A DNA stretch of 64,000 nucleotides from Shewanella psychrophila (lineage in GTDB: Bacteria; Pseudomonadota; Gammaproteobacteria; Enterobacterales; Shewanellaceae), in the NCBI RefSeq assembly GCF_002005305.1, contig NZ_CP014782.1, forward strand, positions 2,604,001 to 2,668,000, written 5' to 3'. Positions 26,501-34,695 of this stretch are shown here, piece after piece. The translations under genes and the position numbers were made by a program. How positions within the stretch are numbered: the first letter of the stretch is position 1; every line of letters starts with the position of its first letter. A model generated the notes under the pieces. The model was not told the origin of the DNA, did no database searches, and saw nothing but the letters and a program-made list of their open reading frames with translations.

Positions 26501-27798
26501 AAGTAGTTCTTAGTCACTATGGTCTCAGTGGTTTCAACCGAGATAATCTGGGTCACCTTGCCGTGAACCTCTAAGATGCTGCTATCGAAACGCGCCTTAG
26601 CCTCGTCGGTGGCGATGCTCGAGATCTTACCCAGAGCGATAAAGGTATGGGGTAAGATCCATTTTCTATCGGCTTCAGTTGACCATTTCATGTCCAGTGA
26701 CGTTTCACCTAGAAAGGCAAATGAGCGCATCACAGAAAGCACATCCAGCATATTGCTGTTATAGGCAGATTTGACCGCCCCATCACCATAGTACGCGGCA
26801 GAACCTATGGCACCGAGTAGCGCCATAGTCGCATCACCGGCATTGGTGGCGCCAAAAGGATTTGTCTGTATAGAGTAATATTGAATCGTCGCTAACAGAT
26901 GTGGCAGCTGGTCTTTAAAATAAGCCGCGCCAGCACCACGCTCAAAATTATTCAGTGCCTTGGCATAGCCTTCTTGGATAACGCCACCATCAGTGCTTAA
27001 AAAGCCAGTCATACTCGCTACGGCTTGAAGTGCAATGCTCAGCTTTGCCGCCTCTGCATCAGACATAGCTGGGGCGTAATACTTATACGAACCCAAGAAA
27101 TAAAGCAGTTGATTCAAATCCGGATCAGTCAGATCGTTGGTGCCTGCCAAGTAATGAACCGCATCACTCACATCATCAATAGGGTCATTTACACCACTGG
27201 CAATACCTTCAAAATCACTGTAGGTTGCCGCCAAAATGGTTGGGATCACATTGCCGTATTGTGCTTTTGATGAGATAGATGGCACTGGAAGGTCGACAAG
27301 AATGTTAGTGTCGAAAACAATATAGCCACCCATTGGCGGAGGTACATCGCCACCAGTCACTGTGACTTCTAAAGTGGTTTCTTGTATGTTGCCATTAATC
27401 TTAAAGTAACGAGAACCTGCACGGGATACAAAGGAGATCGACTCATCATTAGTACCGCTGACAGCACTACTTAGCTCAACATTTCCGCTCCAGTCATCAC
27501 CATCATAAAGCAGAATATCGGCATCACTGCCATTAAAAGTACCACCTGATGTGGTTATGGTGACATTGCTGTTTTCATAGGGCACATTCACATAGAAATA
27601 ATGACCATAATCGGTAATGCAATGGGCTTGATTAGCGGGGACTTCCCCTTGACGTTCTAAAGTTTTAGTGCCGCACATTTCTGCCGCTTGCACAGAAGGG
27701 GCATATAAAGCACCTAGGTTAAGGGAAAGAAAGATAGCGCTAGCTAGAATAGACTTTTTCGAAGATATACTATTTCTTGATTTTATTATGTTTCTCAT
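23569..27798 (-). CDS. Secreted M9-family collagenase with PPC, VHL-like and thrombospondin type 3 modules
   Basis: I start at the ATG at 27798 (GAGGTAAACCTG before it), giving 1409 residues and a clear signal peptide ending VQAAE. A PPC domain follows (about 40-125). The M9 region has the segment EDYEKYAPEFFGISTDNGGMYLEG and the zinc motif HEFVH (584-588), then YLDGR and WSEGMAEY with the third ligand Glu, as in Vibrio collagenases. From about 719 to 1053 lie three repeats of roughly 105 residues opening IGSCxL and containing VTNTTDTPVSLFWIDN-like stretches that resemble the VHL beta domain. Five thrombospondin type 3 calcium-binding repeats (about 1058-1163) and two further PPC domains (about 1165-1260 and 1290-1409) end the protein. 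It probably degrades collagen-like or other extracellular protein outside the cell. It is monocistronic. Confidence 0.9.
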   Translation of the reverse strand: MRNIIKSRNSISSKKSILASAIFLSLNLGALYAPSVQAAEMCGTKTLERQGEVPANQAHCITDYGHYFYVNVPYENSNVTITTSGGTFNGSDADILLYDGDDWSGNVELSSAVSGTNDESISFVSRAGSRYFKINGNIQETTLEVTVTGGDVPPPMGGYIVFDTNILVDLPVPSISSKAQYGNVIPTILAATYSDFEGIASGVNDPIDDVSDAVHYLAGTNDLTDPDLNQLLYFLGSYKYYAPAMSDAEAAKLSIALQAVASMTGFLSTDGGVIQEGYAKALNNFERGAGAAYFKDQLPHLLATIQYYSIQTNPFGATNAGDATMALLGAIGSAAYYGDGAVKSAYNSNMLDVLSVMRSFAFLGETSLDMKWSTEADRKWILPHTFIALGKISSIATDEAKARFDSSILEVHGKVTQIISVETTETIVTKNYLKSAGRQCEASDPLFGSCVVPPKEEDILTVRHECTDKVVIRAQSSISQATLTQSCADIALQETEFHSFFNTGGVPVTGDQNDVIEVVAFASPEDYEKYAPEFFGISTDNGGMYLEGTPENVGNQARFIAMQCPDSWVGTSCQYIDQIYNLRHEFVHYLDGRYIKAGSYGSFDYNVSWSEGMAEYMANGAEHTRTLNALKGETIPPLYNLLFMSYEYDDLYQWGYFAMRYLGEEHPSEIASITAALQAGDNAAYIEVLKGVAERTEAGFEAFVLANSETVAPAAAVIPAADTIGSCALAQQYVRKVDANKTEYTVTNTTDTPVSLFWIDNNKGTANFAKNYKTLNLGENYTASSWSEGDRLMLTDNAMNCLGVAVMEPVQNSFSIDADLVKDVVPEAIPEQDMLGSCELVRPHLIKDESHAFTITNTTDYPVRLFRVDNLTGKPKYASAATGFDFGYGTLNKGESYTSDIWYGDRRIMLADARLNCLSVGVLNNVTADFIIDETTIANAAAPEVIPAANTIGSCDLMNKHLTGPFESDFSFTNNSDTAVRVYRVDNETGELSESFGFTTLATGETYDSVSTWKWFGNRRAAITNTAGQCLGVAVMTEEGVSNDYEITQDLIGGGTTPVDSDGDGVIDSQDAFPNDPTESVDTDGDGVGDNSDAFPNDGTESVDTDGDGVGNNADAFPNDATETLDSDGDGLGDNADAFPNDATETLDSDGDGVGDNADAYPNDPNNGVVQSCGAATITSGQLTLENEECISGGKGSFYVYVDADNTDLYITTQGGEGDADIYFNADTWATSTNAQSRSELSGNSESLHVVANRGWRYIAIDTGTSYSGVTVKVSLTDPSTAPVEPPVLPPVEPEQPSGLADTCATETVQDYGSISDGVPICVKNGRSSFYINVPAGTQSLTAETGHGVGELELYVGESWPDASSNTGVSANPGTIESVTVNQPKSGWYYISVQSMPSSEDVTLKVTLK
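24310..24624 (-). repeat. Five tandem thrombospondin type 3 repeats (66-bp unit)
   Basis: Within the collagenase gene a 22-residue unit (DSDGDGVGDNADAFPNDATETL and variants) recurs about five times, with an underlying 66-bp DNA repeat. Each unit offers Asp side chains for calcium. The high DNA identity between units makes copy-number change likely. Confidence 0.85.
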
Positions 27799-28256
27799 CA
27801 GGTTTACCTCATGCAACGGCGTCAGCATATCGCTGTACATACAATTCATATAAGTAAAAAGACACTTTAGATCTACGATGCGACCTGTAGATATTCCTTT
27901 AACTGCCCACATAAACGTGGGCAGGTGTCCTTAATAATCCATTTCTATTTGTTGATTTTGTCTTCTGTTTTTACTAAACAGTATTTATTGTTAATAAATT
28001 GTTTCCACTTATTTCTACTGTATATTGCATGCAAAAAGCAAGTGTTGGTGAATATAAATCATGTTGACTTCAATGAAACATTTCGATTTAATCTGGCATG
28101 GGAATCTATAAACTTATTTAATTTCAGATGGATGAATAGTATTAATATGAGTGGGGAATACTTCAAAAAGATCTTATGCCTCGACACAATTTCTACTGAA
28201 ATTGACCTGCTGAACTATAATTACCAGTGACGTCATAATGGTTTCGAGGTAACACC
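27799..28256. other. AT-rich intergenic region, promoters only
   Basis: This is the gap between the divergent collagenase and YbaK-type genes. A 101-codon frame at 27925-28230 (+) is hydrophobic and low in complexity, starts without a ribosome-binding site and has no family resemblance, so I do not call it. I see no hairpin or repeat of note. Confidence 0.5.
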
Positions 28257-28736
28257 ATGGCAATTTCTACCCGATTAAATGAGTACCTGCAGGATAATAA
28301 GATAAACTATGAGCTTGTCTCTCACCCCCATAGTTTTAACTCGTTAAGCTCGGCCATCGCGGCACAAGTATCGCCATCTCAGCTAGCAAAAGCGGTGATC
28401 TTAGAAGATCATGAAGGACGTAAGATAATGGCTGTGTTACCCGCTAACCATAAAATCAGCCTGGGAGCCTTAGGTGACAAGCTTAACCGGGACCTACACC
28501 TGATGAAGGAGCAAGCGGTTTATCAGATGTTTAAAGACTGTGAGAATGGGGCTATCCCACCATTAGGCGGTGCCTACAACTTAGAAGCGGTTTATGACGA
28601 TCTCTTAGTCAATGCCAAAGAAGTCTATTTTGAGGCCGGAGACCATAGCAGCTTAGTGCACATAAGCCGGAAAGATTTCGTTAAACTGATCAAAGATGCC
28701 AAGCACTTAAGGTTCAGTCATCAAACTATTCATTAG
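28257..28736 (+). CDS. YbaK/ProX-type aminoacyl-tRNA deacylase
   Basis: A 159-residue single-domain protein with GAGGTAACACC before the ATG. The opening (LNEYLQDNKINYELVSHPHSFNS), LAKAVILEDHEGRKIMAVLPANHKISL with the conserved Lys, and the GAIPPLGGAYNLEAVYD segment match the YbaK/INS fold that hydrolyses mischarged tRNAs (Cys-tRNAPro, Ala-tRNAPro). The closing EVYFEAGDHSSLVHISRKDFVKL also fits. Which mischarged tRNA it edits is not clear. It is convergent with glgA. Confidence 0.85.
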   Translation: MAISTRLNEYLQDNKINYELVSHPHSFNSLSSAIAAQVSPSQLAKAVILEDHEGRKIMAVLPANHKISLGALGDKLNRDLHLMKEQAVYQMFKDCENGAIPPLGGAYNLEAVYDDLLVNAKEVYFEAGDHSSLVHISRKDFVKLIKDAKHLRFSHQTIH

Positions 28737-28784
28737 CAGAGCGTTCATTAACAGAGCTTGAGCACTCTAGCTACAGCCAGAAGC

Positions 28785-28820
28785 AGAATACTCACTCCAA
28801 ATGCTTAAAGTGAGTATTCT
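28785..28820. terminator. Inverted repeat between convergent genes, possible terminator
   Basis: The perfect 12-base arms AGAATACTCACT and AGTGAGTATTCT lie between YbaK and glgA. Neither side has a clean T run, so termination is only probable. Confidence 0.5.
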
Positions 28821-28844
28821 GAATAAATGAACTTATTTAAGTAC

Positions 28845-30692
28845 TTAATCAAAGCAATATAGCTGGCGCTTATATTTAGCCGCAGAACTGAACCAGTCGA
28901 ATCGCTGCTGACTCGCTAACAGCTCCATTGCTCGCCATTTATCTCCATTAAAATCTTCAAGAGCATCGGAGAAGCGCAGCTGTAAATTTTCAGCTTGCTT
29001 GGCTAAGCAGTTACCAGAAAATAAATAACCAGTCTCATTGTCAGCCACCGTATCTCGCAAGCCCCCCACTCCATGGACTAAGCAGATTTGTCCCGCCTTC
29101 ATCGCAAGCATCTGACTTATCCCACAAGGCTCGAAAGAACTTGGCATCATAAAGAGATCGCCATTTCGATACAGTGCATCCGACACAACCTCATCATAGC
29201 CGTTAAGGAATATGAAGTTAGTATATCTGGCAGCAATGGCACCGAATTCACTGGCGATTTCAGCATCTCCACTGCCCAGTAGAATAAATAATCCCTCAGG
29301 GTGAGCCAAAGCTAAGGCCTGCAATATAGACTCAAGCACTGAAACTCGCTGGCCATTATCTAGCAAGACAGTTTGACGCAAGATAAGTACTTTCTGATCC
29401 GTCAGCCTACCGACCGAAGTCACTAGCATGCTTGGGCTTTTCAGCGTGTTCATCGGCGGCTTATTCAATAACTTCTTGTCTGATGACTGAAGATGAGATG
29501 GATGCACATCTTTAGACTGCCCGTCATACCGCCACAAGGCTGCAATGCGTGTCAGCGCAATCAGATCGCAACAGGCAACCCATTGCTTACCTCCCTGCCA
29601 GCGCAATAGTGCCGACTTCATCTGTTCCAGCAACTCGCTCCAGGAATCATCTTTATTGGCTATGCCTTGCTCTTCCCTGTACTTGTCCTGTGTATTATTG
29701 GGGTCGGTAGCACTCGCTTTCTTCTTGGTCGCTGCGCCATTGACCCCCTTGTCTCTGAGCTTATCTCTGACACTGGCTTTATCACTGACACTAACTTTAA
29801 CGATCCCAGCAGTCGTTTTCTCTGCCAGAGCAAGCTCATCATAGACACAGGCATTTAATATGCCCACCAGCGCACCCGAGTCTTGTTTACGCTGTAAATC
29901 GGCCTCCAGGCCTTCGCCTCCAAAGAAGCCAGCATGATGATCTGAGGGTTGCAATACTTCATCGGCGTAAGTCGGTGATACCAGGTGTACCTTAGCGCAC
30001 AGATTAATGCCGACTCTCATGGGGTTGATACAATGGGGATAGCGAGGATCACTCACAGACTCGAGCTGCTCAGAAGAGAGTTTTTCCTGTAATCCTGGAT
30101 ACCAGGCACTCATAGAAGAGGCGTCCCCCTTGAGTGGGCGTATCCCCTGTATCGCTAAGTTGTGTATGGTGTAAACACAAGGGATAGTCGAAAGATTCTG
30201 GAAATCTTCATCCCATCGAGTCAATAAGGCAAACATGGCACAGTGCCAATCATGAAGATGTATTAAGTCTGGCTCAGGTAACATTTTCTCATTGATTACC
30301 GTCGCCACACAGAGGCAAAACAGGGCAAACTTATTAGCATCCTCTGCGAAGGGACGCTCGTCACTGCCTTGGCTATAGATCTCCTGAGGCTTGCCTTGAC
30401 ACACTCCATCCTGAACGTCGATGAAATAGATCACCGAGCCCTCAACGTCCGGATGAGGAGTACTTAACAGAGCGACACTCTGCCTGACACCGCCAAAAGT
30501 CACACTAAATTCTGCAAGCTTTGTGGCGTTGACTGACCCAGCGAGAAAACCATAACTTGGCATAATCACATCGGCCATCACACCTTGTTCCGCCAAAGCG
30601 GCCGGGAGATCACGAATGACATCCGCCATCCCCCCGACTTTAGCCCTAGGTATCGAGCCGTTCTCGGCGGCTAACATCAATACTCTTTTCAA
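28845..30692 (-). CDS. glgA: Glycogen synthase
   Basis: I use the TTG at 30692 (AAGGAAAGAACA before it), which gives the usual opening KRVLMLAAENG and 615 residues; a GTG at 30710 has no ribosome-binding site. The N-terminal Rossmann domain has KVGGMADV (residues 18-25), the ADP-glucose-binding Lys-Gly-Gly motif; the C-terminal domain has SVGRLTDQK, GYDEVVSDALYRNGDLFMMPSSFEPCGISQMLAM with the catalytic Glu, and GGLRDTV. It adds glucose from ADP-glucose to glycogen. A Lys/Ala/Asp-rich, poorly conserved stretch of about 70 residues (about 280-350) follows GILNACVYDEL, where GIxNGxDYxxW is usual. It is last in the glg run, 51 nt after glgC. Confidence 0.9.
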   Translation of the reverse strand: MKRVLMLAAENGSIPRAKVGGMADVIRDLPAALAEQGVMADVIMPSYGFLAGSVNATKLAEFSVTFGGVRQSVALLSTPHPDVEGSVIYFIDVQDGVCQGKPQEIYSQGSDERPFAEDANKFALFCLCVATVINEKMLPEPDLIHLHDWHCAMFALLTRWDEDFQNLSTIPCVYTIHNLAIQGIRPLKGDASSMSAWYPGLQEKLSSEQLESVSDPRYPHCINPMRVGINLCAKVHLVSPTYADEVLQPSDHHAGFFGGEGLEADLQRKQDSGALVGILNACVYDELALAEKTTAGIVKVSVSDKASVRDKLRDKGVNGAATKKKASATDPNNTQDKYREEQGIANKDDSWSELLEQMKSALLRWQGGKQWVACCDLIALTRIAALWRYDGQSKDVHPSHLQSSDKKLLNKPPMNTLKSPSMLVTSVGRLTDQKVLILRQTVLLDNGQRVSVLESILQALALAHPEGLFILLGSGDAEIASEFGAIAARYTNFIFLNGYDEVVSDALYRNGDLFMMPSSFEPCGISQMLAMKAGQICLVHGVGGLRDTVADNETGYLFSGNCLAKQAENLQLRFSDALEDFNGDKWRAMELLASQQRFDWFSSAAKYKRQLYCFD

Positions 30693-30743
30693 TGTTCTTT
30701 CCTTATCCACTACAAAATAAAGTGCAGAATCAAGTACAGAGAC

Positions 30744-32012
30744 TCACTCATAGCCTACAGGCAGACCCAACATGTCTCTTGTCACTAACACCACGCCTTT
30801 CTCCGAGACCCTGAAGCCTCTTTTTCTGTCGTGAACATGGTCATAGCCAATCACAGTACCTTCGGGAATGATGCAACCACGATCTAAGATCGCATTCTTA
30901 ATTTTGCAGTGTCTCTGTATCACCACATCGGGCAAGATCACCGAGCCTTCTACTTCTGAATAAGAGCAGACTCGCACCTCATTGAACAACACACTCCTTC
31001 GCACCGTAGCCCCAGAAATAATACAGCCACCGGACACAATAGAATCTAAGGTCATGCCTCGCCTGTCATCATCATCGAAGACAAACTTTGCTGGCGGAAG
31101 TTGCTCCTGATACGTCCAGATAGGCCACTTCGCATCGTATAGATTTAACGGAGGGGTTGGTGATAACAGCTCCATGTTGGCTTGCCAAAATGAATCCAGC
31201 GTGCCCACATCACGCCAGTAGGCTTTTTGGTCGTTAAAGTCACCGCAAAATGGATAAGCGAACACATTATGGTCTTGGATAATAGAAGGAATAATATCTT
31301 TACCAAAGTCTCGCTCAGAGTTTTCATTCATGGCATCTTTTTTTAGCTGCTCAAACAAAAACTCGGTGTTGAAAACATAATTTCCCATGGAGGCTAAACA
31401 CGATTCAGGGTTATCGGGCAGATGCTTGGGCACTTCAGGCTTCTCTTCGAAACCTAAGATGCGCTGGGTTTCGTCGACCTGCACCACGCCGAAAGCCCCG
31501 GCGGCCTCGGCAACCGGCACCTCTAAACAGGAAACCGTCATGTCTGCCCCGGACTCGGCATGGGCGGCGAGTATTCCAGCATAATCCATACGGTACACAT
31601 GATCCCCCGATAAAATCATCACGTACTTAGGCAGCTCATGGCGGATAATATCCATATTTTGAAACACAGCATCGGCCGTTCCCTGATACCAGTTTTCCGA
31701 GTAACGCTGGGATGCAGGTAATATCTCTACCGATTCGCCTAACTCCTTCTTAAAATGACCCCAGCCTCGCATGACATGACGAATGAGTGAATGAGATTTA
31801 TATTGAGTTACCACCCCCACACGACGAATACCAGAGTTAATACAGTTCGATAGCGGGAAGTCTATGATCCTAAACTTCCCCCCAAAATAGAGCGATGGTT
31901 TCGCGCGCCACTCAGTTAACTCATGCAAACGAGAACCTCTTCCCCCGGCTAAGATAATCGCATAAGTATCACGGGTTAAATTACTGATATAACGTGGACT
32001 CGGGTTAGGCAT
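30744..32012 (-). CDS. glgC: Glucose-1-phosphate adenylyltransferase
   Basis: I start at the ATG at 32012 (AAGGAG nine bases before it), giving 422 residues; an ATG eight codons earlier lacks a site. The nucleotidyltransferase domain has AIILAGGRGSRLHELTEWRAKP, FGGKFRIIDFPLSNCINSGIRR, and the GTADAVFQN and MILSGDHVYRMDY motifs; the C-terminal left-handed beta helix begins near SIVSGGCIISGATV. The enzyme makes ADP-glucose from ATP and glucose-1-phosphate, the committed and usually allosterically controlled step (fructose-1,6-bisphosphate, AMP) of glycogen synthesis. It lies between glgP (160-nt gap upstream) and glgA. Confidence 0.95.
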   Translation of the reverse strand: MPNPSPRYISNLTRDTYAIILAGGRGSRLHELTEWRAKPSLYFGGKFRIIDFPLSNCINSGIRRVGVVTQYKSHSLIRHVMRGWGHFKKELGESVEILPASQRYSENWYQGTADAVFQNMDIIRHELPKYVMILSGDHVYRMDYAGILAAHAESGADMTVSCLEVPVAEAAGAFGVVQVDETQRILGFEEKPEVPKHLPDNPESCLASMGNYVFNTEFLFEQLKKDAMNENSERDFGKDIIPSIIQDHNVFAYPFCGDFNDQKAYWRDVGTLDSFWQANMELLSPTPPLNLYDAKWPIWTYQEQLPPAKFVFDDDDRRGMTLDSIVSGGCIISGATVRRSVLFNEVRVCSYSEVEGSVILPDVVIQRHCKIKNAILDRGCIIPEGTVIGYDHVHDRKRGFRVSEKGVVLVTRDMLGLPVGYE

Positions 32013-32172
32013 CGGTACTCGCTCCTTGAGATTCATTGCTTAGGATTAATTGTCTATGACTGTTCAACGTTTGCATTATTGAGTTAATTATTGCGACTTC
32101 TGGATACAGCATGATTAAACCCCCCTCATATTGGGACTTCACTGGAATAACGGGTGAATTGAACGTCCATAA

Positions 32173-34695
32173 TTAAGCTTTCCATATTTCATCACGGTAA
32201 GCTGAAATGGTGACATCACTTGAAAAACGGCCACTGCATGCAGTGTTACGTATACTCATTTTGGTCCAACCTTCAGTGTCTTTATAGGCACTGGCGGCTC
32301 GCTGCTGCGCGAGTCGATAGGATTCAAAATCTGCCGCCGTCATCCAAGGATCGGTTGGCGACCTAATGCTATCTATGATGCTGTCAAAAATGCCTGGCTC
32401 GAGTAAATTAAAGTGGCCGCTTTGAAGTAATTCCATGACTTGTTTCAAAGCTGGAGACTCATTGATGAACTGGCTAGGTTGGTAATCTTGCTGCAGTGCA
32501 TTGACTTGGCTGGCATTTAAACCAAACAGGAAGAAGTTATCCTCGCCCACCTCTTCGAGCATCTCAATATTGGCACCGTCTAAGGTGCCGATAGTCAGTG
32601 CGCCATTCATCATAAACTTCATGTTGCCAGTACCAGACGCTTCTTTTCCTGCGGTAGAAATTTGTTGAGACAAGTCCGTTGCCGGACAGATCTTCTCCAT
32701 GGCGCTGACGTTATAATTCGGCAAAAAGGCAAACTTGAGATAGGGGGAGACTTCAGGATCAGAATTGACCATATGAGCGACATTGCTGGCAAGCTTGATT
32801 AGCAGCTTAGCCATGGCATAACCCGGCGCAGCTTTACCACCGATCAGCACACATCTGGGAACCAGTGCATCTGTATTACCTTGGAGGACCTGGTGATACA
32901 GGTGAATGACATGCAATATATTCAGGAGCTGACGCTTATATTCATGGATGCGTTTAACGTGCACATCAAACATCATTTCAGGCTCAAATTCGACGCCACA
33001 CTCTTTGGCTATCATCAAAGATAATTCACGCTTATTGGCCTGCTTCACTTCGCGCCACTCATCAATCAGCGTCCTATCTTCGGTGAACGCACTCAGGGCA
33101 TGTAGATGTTGTAAGTCTCCCACCCACTCGTGGCCCAATCGTTTAGTCAGTAAAGCAGCCAGTCTGGGGTTACAATGTGCCAACCAACGTCTCGGCGTTA
33201 CGCCATTGGTTTTGTTATTGAACTTTTCAGGCCAAAGCTCATAGAAATGTTTAAACAGACCCGATGTCAGCAGCTGAGTATGCAAGCCAGCCACCCCATT
33301 GACCGAAAAGCTGGCAACGATGGCAAGATAGGCCATACGCACATGGGGCTCATCACCCTCTTCGATGATCGACATCTTGGCCAACATCTCACCATTTCCT
33401 GGCCAATGATGAGCCACATCATCGAGATAGCGCGCATTGATCTCGTAGATGATCTCTAACACTCTAGGGAGCATCTGCTCGAACATACGCACAGGCCAAC
33501 GCTCTAACGCTTCGGGAAGTAAGGTGTGATTGGTATAGGCCATGATATTAGTGGTTATTTCCCAGGCCTTGTCCCACTCCAGAGCATAATGGTCCACCAG
33601 CAAACGCATCAGCTCAGGTACGGCAACACTGGGGTGAGTGTCATTGAGCTGCATCACATTGGCGCTATCGAAGCCGCTAAAATCGGTGCCATTTTGCTTA
33701 ACCCAATTATTGAGCAAGTCCTGCAGACTCGCAGAGGACAAGAAGTACTGCTGCCTTAATCTAAGCTCCTTACCGTTCTCACTGGCATCATTGGGATAAA
33801 GCACCATAGTGATCTGTTCAGCCAGGTTTTTTCTGGCAACCGCTTCGGTATAATCTCCCTGATTAAATTCGGCTAAATCAAAATCATCGGTGGCTTCTGA
33901 CTTCCACAATCTCAGGGTGTTGATACGGCCATTACGGTAACCTGGTATGGGCATATCGTAGGCTACCGCCTTCACATCTTGCGTATCGACCCAAGTGACG
34001 TGCCGTCTGCCTAATTTGTCGAGGTAGCTTTCTGTATGTCCAAAGAAGGGCACTGTGACATTATGATTGGGCACCCTGACTTCCCAAGGGTTACCATCTT
34101 TAAGCCAACGATCGGGACGCTCTACCTGATATCCATCAACAAGTCTCTGGGCAAACATGCCGTACTCGTAACGGATCCCATATCCTGTCACCGCAAGATC
34201 TAAGCTAGCGCAGCTATCGAGAAAGCAGGCCGCTAGTCGACCTAAGCCACCATTGCCGAGGCCTGCATCGCGCTCTAAACTTTCAAAAGATTCTAAATCG
34301 ACGGCATACTGGCTCAAGGCTTCACGGCTCTCTTCGGTTAGATCCAAATTAAGTAAGGCATTGCCTAATGCGCGTCCCATCAAGAACTCTAGCGACAAAT
34401 AAGCGACTTGCTTAGTCTGATATTGACTGTCTTTAGCTCGGGTCTTTCGCCAGTTGCCCAGCATCAGCTCTTTCACGCTGGATGCTAAGGCATGAAACAA
34501 GTCATGCTGGGCATACTCTTCCTGACCCAGACCATTATTCATATAACGACTCAAGGAAGCCGATAGAGACTCACAAGGCTCGCAATTCTGGAGCTGCTCT
34601 TTAACTTCATCATTAACATCGTTGGACTTATCCGATGACTTATCCAATGGTCTATCTTGGGACACTCGTTTACGCTTAGGGGTACTAACACTCAT
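32173..34695 (-). CDS. glgP: Glycogen/maltodextrin phosphorylase
   Basis: An 840-residue member of glycosyltransferase family 35. GNGGLGRLAACFLDS, VAYDMPIPGYRNGRINTLRLW, RIHEYKRQLLN, IGGKAAPGYAMAK and EASGTGNMKFMMNGALT (with the pyridoxal-phosphate Lys) are all present. It releases glucose-1-phosphate from glycogen ends. The N-terminus carries a charged, low-complexity leader of about 40 residues before the family region begins. The start has GGAGCCTGTGA before the ATG and overlaps the end of glgX by 11 nt, so translation is probably coupled. Confidence 0.95.
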   Translation of the reverse strand: MSVSTPKRKRVSQDRPLDKSSDKSNDVNDEVKEQLQNCEPCESLSASLSRYMNNGLGQEEYAQHDLFHALASSVKELMLGNWRKTRAKDSQYQTKQVAYLSLEFLMGRALGNALLNLDLTEESREALSQYAVDLESFESLERDAGLGNGGLGRLAACFLDSCASLDLAVTGYGIRYEYGMFAQRLVDGYQVERPDRWLKDGNPWEVRVPNHNVTVPFFGHTESYLDKLGRRHVTWVDTQDVKAVAYDMPIPGYRNGRINTLRLWKSEATDDFDLAEFNQGDYTEAVARKNLAEQITMVLYPNDASENGKELRLRQQYFLSSASLQDLLNNWVKQNGTDFSGFDSANVMQLNDTHPSVAVPELMRLLVDHYALEWDKAWEITTNIMAYTNHTLLPEALERWPVRMFEQMLPRVLEIIYEINARYLDDVAHHWPGNGEMLAKMSIIEEGDEPHVRMAYLAIVASFSVNGVAGLHTQLLTSGLFKHFYELWPEKFNNKTNGVTPRRWLAHCNPRLAALLTKRLGHEWVGDLQHLHALSAFTEDRTLIDEWREVKQANKRELSLMIAKECGVEFEPEMMFDVHVKRIHEYKRQLLNILHVIHLYHQVLQGNTDALVPRCVLIGGKAAPGYAMAKLLIKLASNVAHMVNSDPEVSPYLKFAFLPNYNVSAMEKICPATDLSQQISTAGKEASGTGNMKFMMNGALTIGTLDGANIEMLEEVGEDNFFLFGLNASQVNALQQDYQPSQFINESPALKQVMELLQSGHFNLLEPGIFDSIIDSIRSPTDPWMTAADFESYRLAQQRAASAYKDTEGWTKMSIRNTACSGRFSSDVTISAYRDEIWKA

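Noticed and set aside
27925..28230. 101-codon frame upstream of the YbaK-type gene
   Set aside because: AT-rich, hydrophobic low-complexity translation without ribosome-binding site; probably chance in AT-rich DNA.
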